DNA from: Nocardioides luteus
Lineage (GTDB): Bacteria; Actinomycetota; Actinomycetes; Propionibacteriales; Nocardioidaceae
NCBI RefSeq assembly: GCF_015752315.1
Contig: NZ_JADOVJ010000001.1
Coordinates: forward strand, 4,952,501 to 5,016,500
Direction: 5' to 3'
Length of the DNA stretch: 64,000 nt
Of this stretch, positions 41,359 through 49,886 are shown in pieces. The translations under genes were made by a program, and so were the position numbers. Position 1 is the stretch's first letter. Each line of letters opens with the position of its first letter. The notes under the pieces are model-generated. The model was not told where the DNA came from. It saw nothing but the letters and a program-made list of their open reading frames with translations, and ran no database searches.

Positions 41359-42635
41359 GCCCCGAGCCTGGACCACCACAGGCTGAGCACACCGGGACGG
41401 GGGACTCAGGGGCGCGTGCGCTCTCGGCTGACAGGTTCAAGTACTGGATGGTGAACTTCCGGGACAGGACTATGAAGGTTGTCTTCCAAGACGGCCAGAC
41501 CGTCGAGGAGGCCCTGGAGGCGCGCGACACGCCTGAGGAATCGCTGGTGGCGTGCACCGTCTTTGATTGGGAGAAGTGGTGGATCCACTCGTTGACGACG
41601 CAGGATGACTGGATCGTCGCGGAGGGCTTCAACCCACACTCGCCTCCACCATTCAACGGCCGCCTATCCGTCTACCTGGACCAGAACCGGTGGCGGACGG
41701 TCGCAGATGCCCTCCTCGACCCTTCGAAGGTGAAGGACCCCGATGAACGGCGTGCGGCCCTAGACCTTATTCGTCTGTCCACAGACGGAGGGATCGTCAT
41801 GCCGCTGTCTATGGGGCACCTCATCGAAGTAGCGGGCCTGTACGGCGAACTCCGATACCGAATCGGCGTGGCGATGGCCCAACTAGCGGGTGGCTGGCAG
41901 ATGCGGAACCCACTAGACCTGTGGAAGCACGAGGCCGACCTCACGATGCGCAAACACCTGGGGACGGATCAAAGTCGACATGTGCTGCATCCGATCACAA
42001 CAGAGCCAGGTGCATTGTTCGGCAGGGACACCGGTCTGGGCGTCACCGAAGACACACCTGAGTACGACATCTTCATGGCGATGCTCACGATGCCAAGCGT
42101 GATCCTGGACGCCCTCGTAGAGCCCGAGAGAACGCCCAAGGACCCCCTGGAGAAGTGGACTGAGCACCACAGGAAGATTACGTCACACATCCATTCTCAG
42201 GGCATGCCCAAGGAGAGGCGCAACAACCTGGCACGGCGTCGATACTGGAACGAAAACATCGCCTTCTACACCTCCGCCTACCGGCGCCTCACCTCTTCGG
42301 CCGACTTCCCAACCTTCTCGGATCGCGAGTTGAAGAGACTTCTTTCAGCCTCGCCGATGGTGGGGCTGCTATCAGAACTCTTCGTTCGCCGCTTCGTCGA
42401 CCATCAGGTCAAGTGGTCGCGCAACGACCTCATTGACATGTTCCACCTGTCCAGCGCAGCCGCGTATGCCGACCATGTTGCAGCGGAGACTCACACCGGC
42501 ACCCAGCTCCGCGCGGCCCAGCGGGCACTTGGGAGAGCTGAGACGGTCCACACAACGCTCGATGGTCTCGTGACAGCGCTTCGTCGAGACGGCGCCCGCG
42601 CGGATTCGGAGAGGGCACTGTCCAGAGGGCTCTGA
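41355..42635 (+). CDS. Putative PIN-like nuclease, second gene of the coupled pair
   Basis: A 426-residue protein. The acidic residues typical of a PIN-like RNase active site appear in order: D109 (V-Y-L-D-Q-N-R-W), E158 (G-H-L-I-E-V-A), N357-D358 with D361 (R-N-D-L-I-D-M-F-H-L-S-S-A-A) and D373 (A-Y-A-D-H-V-A-A-E). The last block is the classic N-D-x-x-D-x-x-H ... Y-x-D form. The first 100 residues are an unassigned extra domain and 180-350 a long helical insert, so it is bigger than toxin VapC. GTG 41355 overlaps the upstream stop. With the HEPN-like partner it would make a two-RNase unit, possibly a toxin-antitoxin or abortive-infection system. No homologue recognised by name. Confidence 0.55.
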   Translation: MSPEPGPPQAEHTGTGDSGARALSADRFKYWMVNFRDRTMKVVFQDGQTVEEALEARDTPEESLVACTVFDWEKWWIHSLTTQDDWIVAEGFNPHSPPPFNGRLSVYLDQNRWRTVADALLDPSKVKDPDERRAALDLIRLSTDGGIVMPLSMGHLIEVAGLYGELRYRIGVAMAQLAGGWQMRNPLDLWKHEADLTMRKHLGTDQSRHVLHPITTEPGALFGRDTGLGVTEDTPEYDIFMAMLTMPSVILDALVEPERTPKDPLEKWTEHHRKITSHIHSQGMPKERRNNLARRRYWNENIAFYTSAYRRLTSSADFPTFSDRELKRLLSASPMVGLLSELFVRRFVDHQVKWSRNDLIDMFHLSSAAAYADHVAAETHTGTQLRAAQRALGRAETVHTTLDGLVTALRRDGARADSERALSRGL

Positions 42636-42761
42636 GGTGACCTACTCGATTTCCCACAGGTAACGGGAACCTGGGCCCTATCTGGCACTCGTCTTGATCA
42701 CGGTCCCGATCGCATCCGTCTGATCCTGGCCCCGAGGCCGAGGAGAGCGGTAGAAGTCCGT

Positions 42762-43040
42762 TCAGGCACCGTCGGAGATCTTCGGCGCGCGGGCGCTGGG
42801 CTGCGGGGAAGTCTTCCCCGGCAGGACGCCGATGCCGACGGCGACTCCGGCGGCGATGGTCCCGACCGAGAGGGCCACGCCGCAGATGCCCACGAAGAGA
42901 GCGCCCACGACGATGGAGCCGGTGCTGTCCGAGTAGTTCATCAGGCCCACTCCGAAGCCACTGCCGACGAGTCCGAAGACCAGCAAGGCCATAATGTAGC
43001 CGGTGTCGGTCGGGGGCAGGTTCATCTTCTCGTTGCGCAT
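42762..43040 (-). CDS. Small two-helix membrane protein, unrecognised
   Basis: A 92-residue protein with two glycine-rich hydrophobic segments (residues about 16-38 and 45-75) and a polar tail (T-S-P-Q-P-S-A-R-A-P-K-I-S-D-G-A). An alternative ATG at 43025 has GAGAAG just before it. It lies between the HEPN/PIN pair (convergent) and the HicA-like pair. No function can be read; a small membrane protein beside nuclease genes may be chance. Confidence 0.5.
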   Translation of the reverse strand: MRNEKMNLPPTDTGYIMALLVFGLVGSGFGVGLMNYSDSTGSIVVGALFVGICGVALSVGTIAAGVAVGIGVLPGKTSPQPSARAPKISDGA

Positions 43041-43115
43041 GCCGCGAACCGTAAGGATCCGCGCCGTCAGCGACTCCGGGAACCGGCCGAGGTCTCCCCC
43101 AGACTGGGTACGGGC

Positions 43116-43481
43116 TTATGCCTCACAGGCTCCCGCGAGATCGCCGTCGAGATCTTCCGCATCGGTAGGCCGGACTGTCTGCTCTCCGGTACGGAACAGG
43201 TCCTCCCAGCCAGTGGTGGAGCCCTCGCAGGCATGCACAGCGGTCCGCACCGCCACGAGGCCGGCGTTGAGCGCCTCTGGCGGGGTCTTGGCGTCCACAA
43301 ACATCGTGTAGACGACCTTGGCGTCGTTCTGGCCCTTGCCGAGATGAGCCAGCAGATCCGGGTCGATGACGCCGTCAAGTTCGTGCAGGTGGTCGAGGAC
43401 TGCCCACAGGTGCTTTTCGACAACGTCTGTGTCGGCCTCGCTGGAGATCAGGAAGGCCATGTCGAGCCCATAACGGTTCAC
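43116..43481 (-). CDS. Hypothetical partner of the HicA-like protein
   Basis: A 121-residue, acidic protein (many D/E, ends D-A-E-D-L-D-G-D-L-A-G) with no recognised motif. GTG 43481 overlaps the stop of the HicA-like gene by four bases (GTGA), so the two are produced together. Size and coupling fit an antitoxin or immunity role, but the lack of an HTH or RHH motif means it is not a standard HicB. Low-confidence functional inference. Confidence 0.55.
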   Translation of the reverse strand: MNRYGLDMAFLISSEADTDVVEKHLWAVLDHLHELDGVIDPDLLAHLGKGQNDAKVVYTMFVDAKTPPEALNAGLVAVRTAVHACEGSTTGWEDLFRTGEQTVRPTDAEDLDGDLAGACEA

Positions 43482-43729
43482 AGGTCATCCTTCCAGCAGG
43501 TGTCTCGTGCCAACTTCTTCCTCGTGTTCAGCAGGTAGTGCGGGTTCGAGGGGGTCAGGTGAATCGACTTCATCGCCTTCTCCTCGCACGGGCATTTAGC
43601 CCGGTAGTACTTGCTCCCCTTCTCCACCACCCAGCCCTGTTCCTCCAGGCTCTTGAGCAGTGCTTCCAGTTCCTTGATCGGATGCCGGGGCCGTCGCTTG
43701 TCCGGTCCCTTTTTCGAAGGCTGAGTCAT
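43478..43729 (-). CDS. HicA-like small basic protein
   Basis: An 83-residue basic protein. The segment L-L-K-S-L-E-E-Q-G-W-V-V-E-K-G-S-K-Y-Y-R-A-K-C has the spacing of the dsRNA-binding-like fold of HicA mRNA interferases. The usual catalytic G-S-H is G38-S39-K40 here, and a C-P-C pair follows at 46-48. The end (S-N-P-H-Y-L-L-N-T-R-K-K-L-A-R) matches actinobacterial HicA-like proteins in outline. ATG 43729 starts the conserved part; an open frame continues upstream but looks non-coding. With K in place of His it may be an inactive or altered nuclease. Confidence 0.5.
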   Translation of the reverse strand: MTQPSKKGPDKRRPRHPIKELEALLKSLEEQGWVVEKGSKYYRAKCPCEEKAMKSIHLTPSNPHYLLNTRKKLARDTCWKDDL

Positions 43730-44239
43730 CGTCAGCCATCCCCCTATGTCGCAAGAATGACACGTGCCGGGCGGTTGCGGGTGTAATTCCGCGCCTGTAG
43801 TTCTGGCCAACGGCACGATCCTTGAGCCGGATCCTAACGGCGCCAGGCCCATGTGGGCGAAATCACTCTGGGGGTATATGGCTACGGAGGTGCTTGAGCC
43901 CGAGGAGCCGGGCGTCGATGCGGTAGCGCTGCTCGCCGTTGGGGGGACTCCTCGCCCGACTGGGCATGCCCGGTCTCGGTCCAAGACCCAGGCACCTGGA
44001 CGTGGACGACCTCGTCGCGGTAGCCGGAGGTCGAGGAGTCCGAGCCCTCACCGCTCTGGGTCGAGAAATAGACCGAGCGGTCGTGCTCCTTTGGAGACGA
44101 ACCTCCCCGCCGCCCGGATCTACTCTGCTGCTCGGCGATCGATGCCTCCAGTAGAGCGCGAAGCAACTTCGTACGACCCTCACGCCGGCCAGTGGCGATA
44201 CTGGGCAGCCAGCCCCGGACGTCCTCGGGTTCTTCGGTC
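43730..44239. other. Stretch without a convincing gene
   Basis: Open frames exist on both strands but none has a ribosome site or family pattern. On the minus strand pieces in different frames (R-D-E-V-V-H-V-Q-V-P-G-S-W-T-E-T-G and Q-R-Y-R-I-D-A-R-L-L-G-L-K-H-L-R) look like remains of a decayed gene that I cannot name. Confidence 0.4.
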
Positions 44240-44940
44240 CTAGATGCCGTCGAGCTGGTCCAGGAGGGTGTCGGCGGTCTTCGCGACCACCTCGATACGG
44301 GCCTCACCGACGCCGCACAGCCGCAGACACGACGACGCGATCCAGGCGGCTTCATTGGTATCCACCAGGCCGCCAGCGGCCCGGATCTCGATGACCCTCC
44401 TCCACGGAATGGACCAGCTTCTGGCCCAGACGGATCCCCCCAATCGGGTCCAACAGCTCGGGTCCGGCGATTGCGGCAATCAGACGGGCGTACGTGCCCG
44501 CCAGCTCGTCGCGGGCCGCGACGAACTTGTCGAACCCCTACCTGGGCGACGTCGGCCGCACGATGGAGCGACACGACATTGTGGGGTGCTCGCGCCAAGG
44601 TCCGTACGTCGGTGAGCGCCAGGAGGTACAGCGCCGTCTCCGGATCATCGGCCAGCGACTCGATACGAGCCACGGCCTCCACGGCCGGCCGGATCGTCTG
44701 ACTCAACAGCTCAGTCACGATCTCGCCCTTCCCAGCGAAGTAGTAGTAGTAGAGCGACGCCTGCCTGATCCCGACCGCGTCAGCGATCTCCCGGGTCGAG
44801 GTGGCCGCGTATCCCTTGGTGGTGAACAGCCGAGCCGCTGCTTCGAGGACCTGCTCGCGTGGCAACCCCGGAAACTGGTCAGAAACGAGACGCGGCCGAC
44901 CTGGCCGGCGGCGTCGAGGACCGATTGGTGGTGGGCTCAC
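44240..44940 (-). pseudogene. TetR-family regulator broken by two frameshifts
   Basis: The N-terminal HTH is intact: E-Q-V-L-E-A-A-A-R-L-F-T-T-K-G-Y-A-A-T-S-T-R-E-I-A-D-A-V-G-I-R-Q-A-S-L-Y-Y-Y. Near 44540 the frame is lost after A-A-D-V-A-Q and continues one frame over as F-D-K-F-V-A-A-R-D-E-L-A-G-T-Y-A-R-L-I-A-A-I-A-G-P. Near 44400 it shifts again to V-I-E-I-R-A-A-G-G-L-V-D ... L-L-D-Q-L-D-G-I and stops at 44240. Rejoined, it is a TetR protein of about 230 residues. Either a pseudogene or sequencing error; two separate shifts favour decay. Confidence 0.75.
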
Positions 44941-45139
44941 GATGCTCCCGAGACTGTCTGAATGGGATGGCGGGTCTTCCTTTTTGCGGACCCCGGCACC
45001 AGCGACTCGTTCGTTCTGGCCGCTGCCGGGTGTCGTTCTCAAGCCTCCTCAAGGTTCGGGCTCGCAGTAACGTCCAGGTGTCGCCCTTCCGTCGCCCTTA
45101 CCCTGCCTTTCGGTACTCGGACCTGGTGTGGTGCCAGAG

Positions 45140-45522
45140 ATGGACACCTGGACCGGGGCGGAAGCGCGGCTGCTGCGAAGAGTGGCGCTGCGCCTCAGCG
45201 TGCGCGATTTCGCCGAGCTTCTGGGCGTACCGGCCCGCACGATCTCCACCTGGGAGCAAGCGGGGTCGGCTCGGGAGCCGCGGCCGCATATGCAGGCCAT
45301 GCTCGACACTGCCTTGGCGCAGGCGACGCGGAGGCCAAGGCCCGATTCTCGCGGGCTCTAGGTGCCAACCGCCCGGAGGACTCGCAGCCGGTTCATTTGC
45401 CGGTAGCCAATCCGGCCCCGAACTCCGACCTCTCAATTCCTGATCAGTTCGACGCGAGGGTCGATCCAGCAGGTCTATGGCGTCCCGCGAGTACGGCACG
45501 CGAAGCTCGTGACTTGCCGTGA
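45140..45522 (+). pseudogene. XRE-type helix-turn-helix regulator fragment with frameshift
   Basis: The start (D-T-W-T-G-A-E-A-R-L-L-R-R-V-A-L-R-L-S-V-R-D-F-A-E-L-L-G-V-P-A-R-T-I-S-T-W-E) is the HTH of a common actinobacterial regulator that usually runs to about 400 residues. After A-M-L-D-T-A-L-A-Q-A (about 45325) the frame is lost and continues in the next frame as D-A-E-A-K-A-R-F-S-R-A-L-G-A-N-R-P-E-D, ending at 45522. The large C-terminal part is missing, so it is a truncated, shifted remnant. Confidence 0.65.
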
Positions 45523-45751
45523 GGGACTTCGTGTTCGATCGGCGTTAAGTGATCACAGGCGGAATGGCAGTTCTTGCTGTGGGAAGCCGTCTGACGGAGC
45601 CCACCGACGGTTGGGCGGCAGGCGTCCCGCTCTACTTCTCGGCGAGCAAGACCCAGTCTGTCACTGAAGAGGAAGTCCATCACATCGAGATGACCGGACA
45701 CGCGCTCCGGCGGTGGGAAGGACGGTTCCGTCTCGAGGAGCAGGTCGCGGA

Positions 45752-46987
45752 TCAACGAGCCTCGTCGCGGGTGAAGGTGAGCTGCTGGACGTCGATGTAA
45801 CCCGCCGCGAACCCGGCCCGGGAGTACTCCAGGTAGAAGTGCCACATCCGCAGGAAGGTCTCGTCGAAGCCGAGCGCCCTGACCTCGTCGGCCCGGTCGC
45901 GTACGGCGAGGTCCCAGCGCCGCAGCGTCTCGGCGTAGTGCGGGCCGAAGGAGAGCCGGCTGCGCATCCGGAGCCGGGTGTGCGCCTCGGTGGCAGCGGT
46001 GATCGCCTCGGTCGAGGGCAGCAGGCCGCCGGGGAAGATGTACTTGGTGATCCAGGTCTCGATGTTGCGGGTGGCGAGCATCCGGTCGTGCGGCATGGTG
46101 ATCGCCTGGATCACCGCAGTGCCGCCCGGGGCCAGGACCTCGTCGATCTTCGCGAAGTAGACCGGCCAGAACCGCTCGCCCACGGCCTCGATCATCTCGA
46201 CCGAGACCACCGCGTCGTACGTCCCGTCGACGGCCCGGTAGTCGCGCAGCTCCACGTCCACCCGATGGGCCAGACCGGCCGCGCCGATCCGGCGCCGCGC
46301 CAGGTCGGCCTGCTCGACGGAGAGGGTCACCGTGGTGACCTGGGCGCCCCGGGCAGCGGCCCGCAGGGCGAGCTCGCCCCAGCCGGTGCCGATCTCGAGC
46401 AGCCGGGTGCCCGCGCCGACCCCGGCCTCGTCGAGGATCCGGTCGATCTTGCGGTGCTGCGCGATCGCCAGGTCCTCGGTGGAGGGAAGCGAGGAGAACA
46501 GCGCCGAGGAGTAGCTCATCGTCGGGTCGAGGAAGAGCGCGAAGAAGGCGTTGGAGAGGTCGTAGTGGTGCCCGATGTGCTCGCGCGCGTTCTCGGGGGT
46601 GTTCAGGTCGGTGGCGCCGCGACGACGCTCGTAGACCGCGCCCGCCTTCTGCGCCCATCCGGGCAGCAGGTCCCTGACGTCGCGGCACAGCACGGTCAGC
46701 GTCTCGCCCAGCTCGGGAGCGTCCCAGGCTCCGGTCAGGTATGCCTCCCCGAAGCCGATCAGACCGTGCCGGCTGATCCTGGCGTAGAACTCCTCGGGCC
46801 GGTGCAGCACGATGTCGGCCGGGCCACCGTCCTCGCTCACGCTGATGCCGAGCCGCTTCGTGGCGGCCCGGAACAGGGCCGCCGCGGCGGCCGCGGCGCC
46901 TCGGGTCACCAGGCCGGTGGGCGCCTCCTCCAGCATCGGCCAGCGGTCCTCCACGGCCGGGGCGACGGGTGCTTCGACGGTGTTCAT
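45752..46987 (-). CDS. cfa: Cyclopropane-fatty-acyl-phospholipid synthase family methyltransferase
   Basis: A 411-residue SAM-dependent methyltransferase acting on unsaturated acyl chains of membrane lipids. The SAM site is L-L-E-I-G-T-G-W-G-E-L-A, followed by V-S-V-E-M-I-E-A-V-G and the catalytic region Q-A-I-T-M-P; H-Y-D-L-S-N-A-F-F-A-L-F-L-D is the family start of the core. ATG 46987 overlaps the FAD/DUF1365 gene by four bases. Clusters of FAD oxidase, DUF1365 and Cfa are known from several phyla and are linked to lipid modification or oxidative stress; the exact product is not clear. Confidence 0.9.
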   Translation of the reverse strand: MNTVEAPVAPAVEDRWPMLEEAPTGLVTRGAAAAAAALFRAATKRLGISVSEDGGPADIVLHRPEEFYARISRHGLIGFGEAYLTGAWDAPELGETLTVLCRDVRDLLPGWAQKAGAVYERRRGATDLNTPENAREHIGHHYDLSNAFFALFLDPTMSYSSALFSSLPSTEDLAIAQHRKIDRILDEAGVGAGTRLLEIGTGWGELALRAAARGAQVTTVTLSVEQADLARRRIGAAGLAHRVDVELRDYRAVDGTYDAVVSVEMIEAVGERFWPVYFAKIDEVLAPGGTAVIQAITMPHDRMLATRNIETWITKYIFPGGLLPSTEAITAATEAHTRLRMRSRLSFGPHYAETLRRWDLAVRDRADEVRALGFDETFLRMWHFYLEYSRAGFAAGYIDVQQLTFTRDEAR

Positions 46988-48990
46988 CGGACTCCTTCTT
47001 GATGGTGCAGCGGCCGGCTGTGCACCGGCAGGCGTCGTAGCCACAGCGCGATGCCGTGGAGGCGGATCCAGGCCGCGCCGAGCAGCGCGGCAGGAGCGGA
47101 ACGGAGGGTGGCCCCGAAGCGCGGTTCGACCCGGACGCCGCGCACGACGGCGTCGAAGACGGTCCCGTCCTGGGTGGTCAGCCGGACGGCGACCGCGAGC
47201 CGCCCGTCGGGTGGCGGCACGGTGAGGTCGTAGTGGCCGTCGACGCCGTGGAACGGCGAGACGTACATCGCCTTCGCGACCTGTGCCCGGTGCCGCTCGT
47301 CGGGGCGGACGAGGTAGGCGTGCCGGTCGCCGTAGGTGTTGTGCACCTCGACGACGGTGGCCAGCGGCTCCCCGGAGGCTGCCGTGCACCAGTAGACGCT
47401 GATCGGGTTGAAGGAGAAGCCGAAGGCCCTCGGCTGGGCCGCCATCAGCACCCGCGCGTCGGCCAGGTCGATGTCGTGGAGCTTCAGGAACGCGGCGAGG
47501 TTCTCCCGGATCGAGAGCTCGGGGTCGCCGAGATGGTCGCGGGCCTCGAAGCGGCCCAGGGGCCCGAGATCGGGCAGCCGGTCCAGGTCGACCACCTGCC
47601 AGTGGGAGCGGTGCACGAACCGGTTCCGCAGCGGTCCCCGCCGGGTGTGGCTGATCGTGGTGCGGTAGACACCGGTCGCCGGCTCCCGGCGCTGCTTCGT
47701 GGGCTTCGTCCACCGCAGCCCCAGCCGCTCGGCCGCCCGGGCACCGGAGCGAGCGCCGTCCTCGTGGAACCCCCAGCCACGCCAGGCGCCGGCGAAGACC
47801 AGCACGTCCGAGTCCAGCTCGTCGGCACGCTGTTGAGCGGCGACCGACTCCGGGGTGTAGAGCGGGTGCTCGTACTCCATGGTGGCGATGACCTTCTCCG
47901 GATCGATCAGGTCGGCCCCACCGAGCGTGACCAGGTGACGTACGCCGCCGGGAGCCGGGAGCCGCATCAACCGGGTCAGGTCGTAGGTGACCGTGACCTG
48001 ACCGCTGCCCGGCCGCTCCAGGTAGTTCCACGAGGACCGGACGTGCTCGCCGGCCGGCAGCAGGCTGGTGTCGGTGTGCAGCTGGGCCTGGTTGGCGGAG
48101 TACGGGAACCCACCCAGGATCTCCCGCTGGGCCGCCGTCGGCTCGCCGAGCATCGCCAGCGACTGCCCGGGGTGGGTCGCCAGCACGGCGGCGTCGAAGA
48201 CCTCGGTGGTCCCGTTGCCGTCGGTGATCTCGACACCCGCACCGGTCTCGACCACGGTGACCACCTTCGTCGAGGTCAGCACCCGGCCGCCGCGGTCACG
48301 GATCGCGGCGGCGACCCTCTGGACGTACGTCGCCGAACCGCCGGTGACCGTGCGCCAGCGCGGCGAGCCGAAGACCTGCAGCATGCCGTGGTGGCTGAGG
48401 AACTCGAAGAGGTAGCGAGCCGGGTAGCTCAGCGCCGTCGCCGGGTCGCACGACCACACCGCGGCGACCAGCGGTGCCATGAAGTGGCGGCGGAAGTGCA
48501 GGGTGAACCCGTGCTCGTCCAGGAAGGCCCCGAGCGTACGGTCGTCGGGCTCGTCACCGGCCAGCAGCGCCCGGGCGGCGCGATGGAACCGCGGGATCTC
48601 GGCGAGCATCCGCAGGTGCGCCGGCCGCAGCGCCCGCCGGCCCGGCAGCACCCCGCGGATCCCGCGCGCGCCCGCGTACTCGACGCCCGCGGCCTCAGAC
48701 CGCACCGACATCGACATCTCCGAGACCTGGGTCGGCACGTCCAGCTCGGCGAAGAGACGCAGCAGCGTCGGATACGTACGCCGGTTGTGCACGATGAACC
48801 CGGTGTCGATCGCCAGCTCACTCCCGTCCGGCGTGGTCACGCGGTGGGTGTCGGCGTGGCCGCCCAGCCTGTCGTCGGCCTCGTAGAGGGTGACCGCTCC
48901 GTGCAGGGACGCGATGTACGCCGCGGTCAGGCCCGCGACGCCGCTGCCCACCACTGCGATCCGACGGCGTTCGGGATCGGGGCTGCTCAT
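46984..48990 (-). CDS. Fusion of FAD-dependent amine-oxidase-like protein and DUF1365
   Basis: A 668-residue two-domain protein. Residues 1-430 are an NAD(P)-binding-like flavoprotein: dinucleotide loop V-V-G-S-G-V-A-G-L-T-A-A-Y and L-Y-E-A-D-D-R-L-G-G-H, with C-terminal F-A-G-A-W-R-G-W-G-F-H-E-D-G-A. Residues about 440-660 are DUF1365 (H-T-R-R-G-P-L-R-N-R-F, F-G-F-S-F-N-P-I-S-V-Y-W-C, V-E-V-H-N-T-Y-G-D-R-H). The two are usually separate neighbouring genes; here they are one reading frame with no internal start needed. Coupled to cfa downstream (ATGA), so all three activities probably act on the same lipid chain. Confidence 0.85.
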   Translation of the reverse strand: MSSPDPERRRIAVVGSGVAGLTAAYIASLHGAVTLYEADDRLGGHADTHRVTTPDGSELAIDTGFIVHNRRTYPTLLRLFAELDVPTQVSEMSMSVRSEAAGVEYAGARGIRGVLPGRRALRPAHLRMLAEIPRFHRAARALLAGDEPDDRTLGAFLDEHGFTLHFRRHFMAPLVAAVWSCDPATALSYPARYLFEFLSHHGMLQVFGSPRWRTVTGGSATYVQRVAAAIRDRGGRVLTSTKVVTVVETGAGVEITDGNGTTEVFDAAVLATHPGQSLAMLGEPTAAQREILGGFPYSANQAQLHTDTSLLPAGEHVRSSWNYLERPGSGQVTVTYDLTRLMRLPAPGGVRHLVTLGGADLIDPEKVIATMEYEHPLYTPESVAAQQRADELDSDVLVFAGAWRGWGFHEDGARSGARAAERLGLRWTKPTKQRREPATGVYRTTISHTRRGPLRNRFVHRSHWQVVDLDRLPDLGPLGRFEARDHLGDPELSIRENLAAFLKLHDIDLADARVLMAAQPRAFGFSFNPISVYWCTAASGEPLATVVEVHNTYGDRHAYLVRPDERHRAQVAKAMYVSPFHGVDGHYDLTVPPPDGRLAVAVRLTTQDGTVFDAVVRGVRVEPRFGATLRSAPAALLGAAWIRLHGIALWLRRLPVHSRPLHHQEGVR

Positions 48991-49153
48991 CCGGGCTCCT
49001 CGGGGGTCGAAGGGACGACCGGCGCAGAGGCGCCGTCACCGGGTCTTCGGTCCCCGAGGCGAATCGGATTTCGTCTTCAGGTCGACTTTTTCGCCGTCGA
49101 TGAGCTCGATGGCGGCTACGCCGGCCTCTCCCCCAGCGCTCGCTGCCCGCGGA

Positions 49154-49876
49154 CTAGGAGATGAGCGTTCCGCCGTCGACGACGGAGACGGTGCCGGTGA
49201 CGTAGTCCTGGTCCATGAGGGCGAGGAAGGCCTTGGCGACGTCGTCGGGCTCGCCCACGCGCTTCAGCGGCAGTGATGCGGACAGGCTGGCGTACATGCC
49301 TTCGCGGTCCTCCTCGCTCATCTGCGACCACAGCGGAGAGCGGACGACGCCGGGGGCGACGACGTTCACGCGTAGCGGCGCGAGCTCGACGGCGAGGCTG
49401 CGGGCCGCCGAGACGACGGCTCCGGAGACGGCGGTGCCGAGGGTCCAGCCGGGGCCGCCCTTGAACGCGGCGGTGCCGCTCATGAGCGTGATGGAACCGT
49501 GTGCGGTCAGGTGCGGAACGGCGAGGCGTACGGCATCGAGCATGTGGAAGAGCCGCAGCGCGAAGAACTGCTGGGCGCTCTCGACGGTGTAGTCCGCCAT
49601 CGGGAAGCCGGTGAGGTTCTCCGCGGCGGTGTAGGCGAAGTGGTCGAACTCGCCGATCTCGTCGAAGAAGCCGGCCACGGCGTGGCTCGAGCTGGCATCG
49701 ACGGCGCGACCGACGACGCCGGCGGGGAGCTGCCCCAGCGCGCGCTCGATGGACTCAGGTCGGCGCGAGGCGATGGTCACGGCGGCGCCGGACTCGGCGG
49801 CACGCCGGGCGATGGCCAGGCCGATGCCGCTGGTGGCGCCGATGAGAACGATGCGGGAAGAGGTGGAGATGGTCAC
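49154..49876 (-). CDS. SDR-fold protein lacking the catalytic Tyr and Lys
   Basis: A 240-residue short-chain dehydrogenase/reductase fold. The cofactor loop G-A-T-S-G-I-G and the C-terminal V-A-P-G-V-V-R-S-P are normal. The N-N-A-G motif is replaced by Y-T-A-A-E, and where Y-x-x-x-K is expected the sequence is G-T-A-V-S, so the catalytic Tyr and Lys are absent. It could be a binding or regulatory protein, or use a different mechanism. It follows the LysR gene after ten bases and is probably co-transcribed with it. Confidence 0.8.
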   Translation of the reverse strand: MTISTSSRIVLIGATSGIGLAIARRAAESGAAVTIASRRPESIERALGQLPAGVVGRAVDASSSHAVAGFFDEIGEFDHFAYTAAENLTGFPMADYTVESAQQFFALRLFHMLDAVRLAVPHLTAHGSITLMSGTAAFKGGPGWTLGTAVSGAVVSAARSLAVELAPLRVNVVAPGVVRSPLWSQMSEEDREGMYASLSASLPLKRVGEPDDVAKAFLALMDQDYVTGTVSVVDGGTLIS

Positions 49877-49886
49877 GTATCCAGGA

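Noticed and set aside
43764..44243. Plus-strand 159-codon frame overlapping the TetR remnant
   Set aside because: Low-complexity Arg/Ser/Pro translation antisense to decayed minus-strand pieces; not supported as a gene.
40258..45522. Prophage or integrative element
   Set aside because: No integrase, phage structural gene, conjugation gene or flanking direct repeat could be seen; the region is better called an accessory islet.
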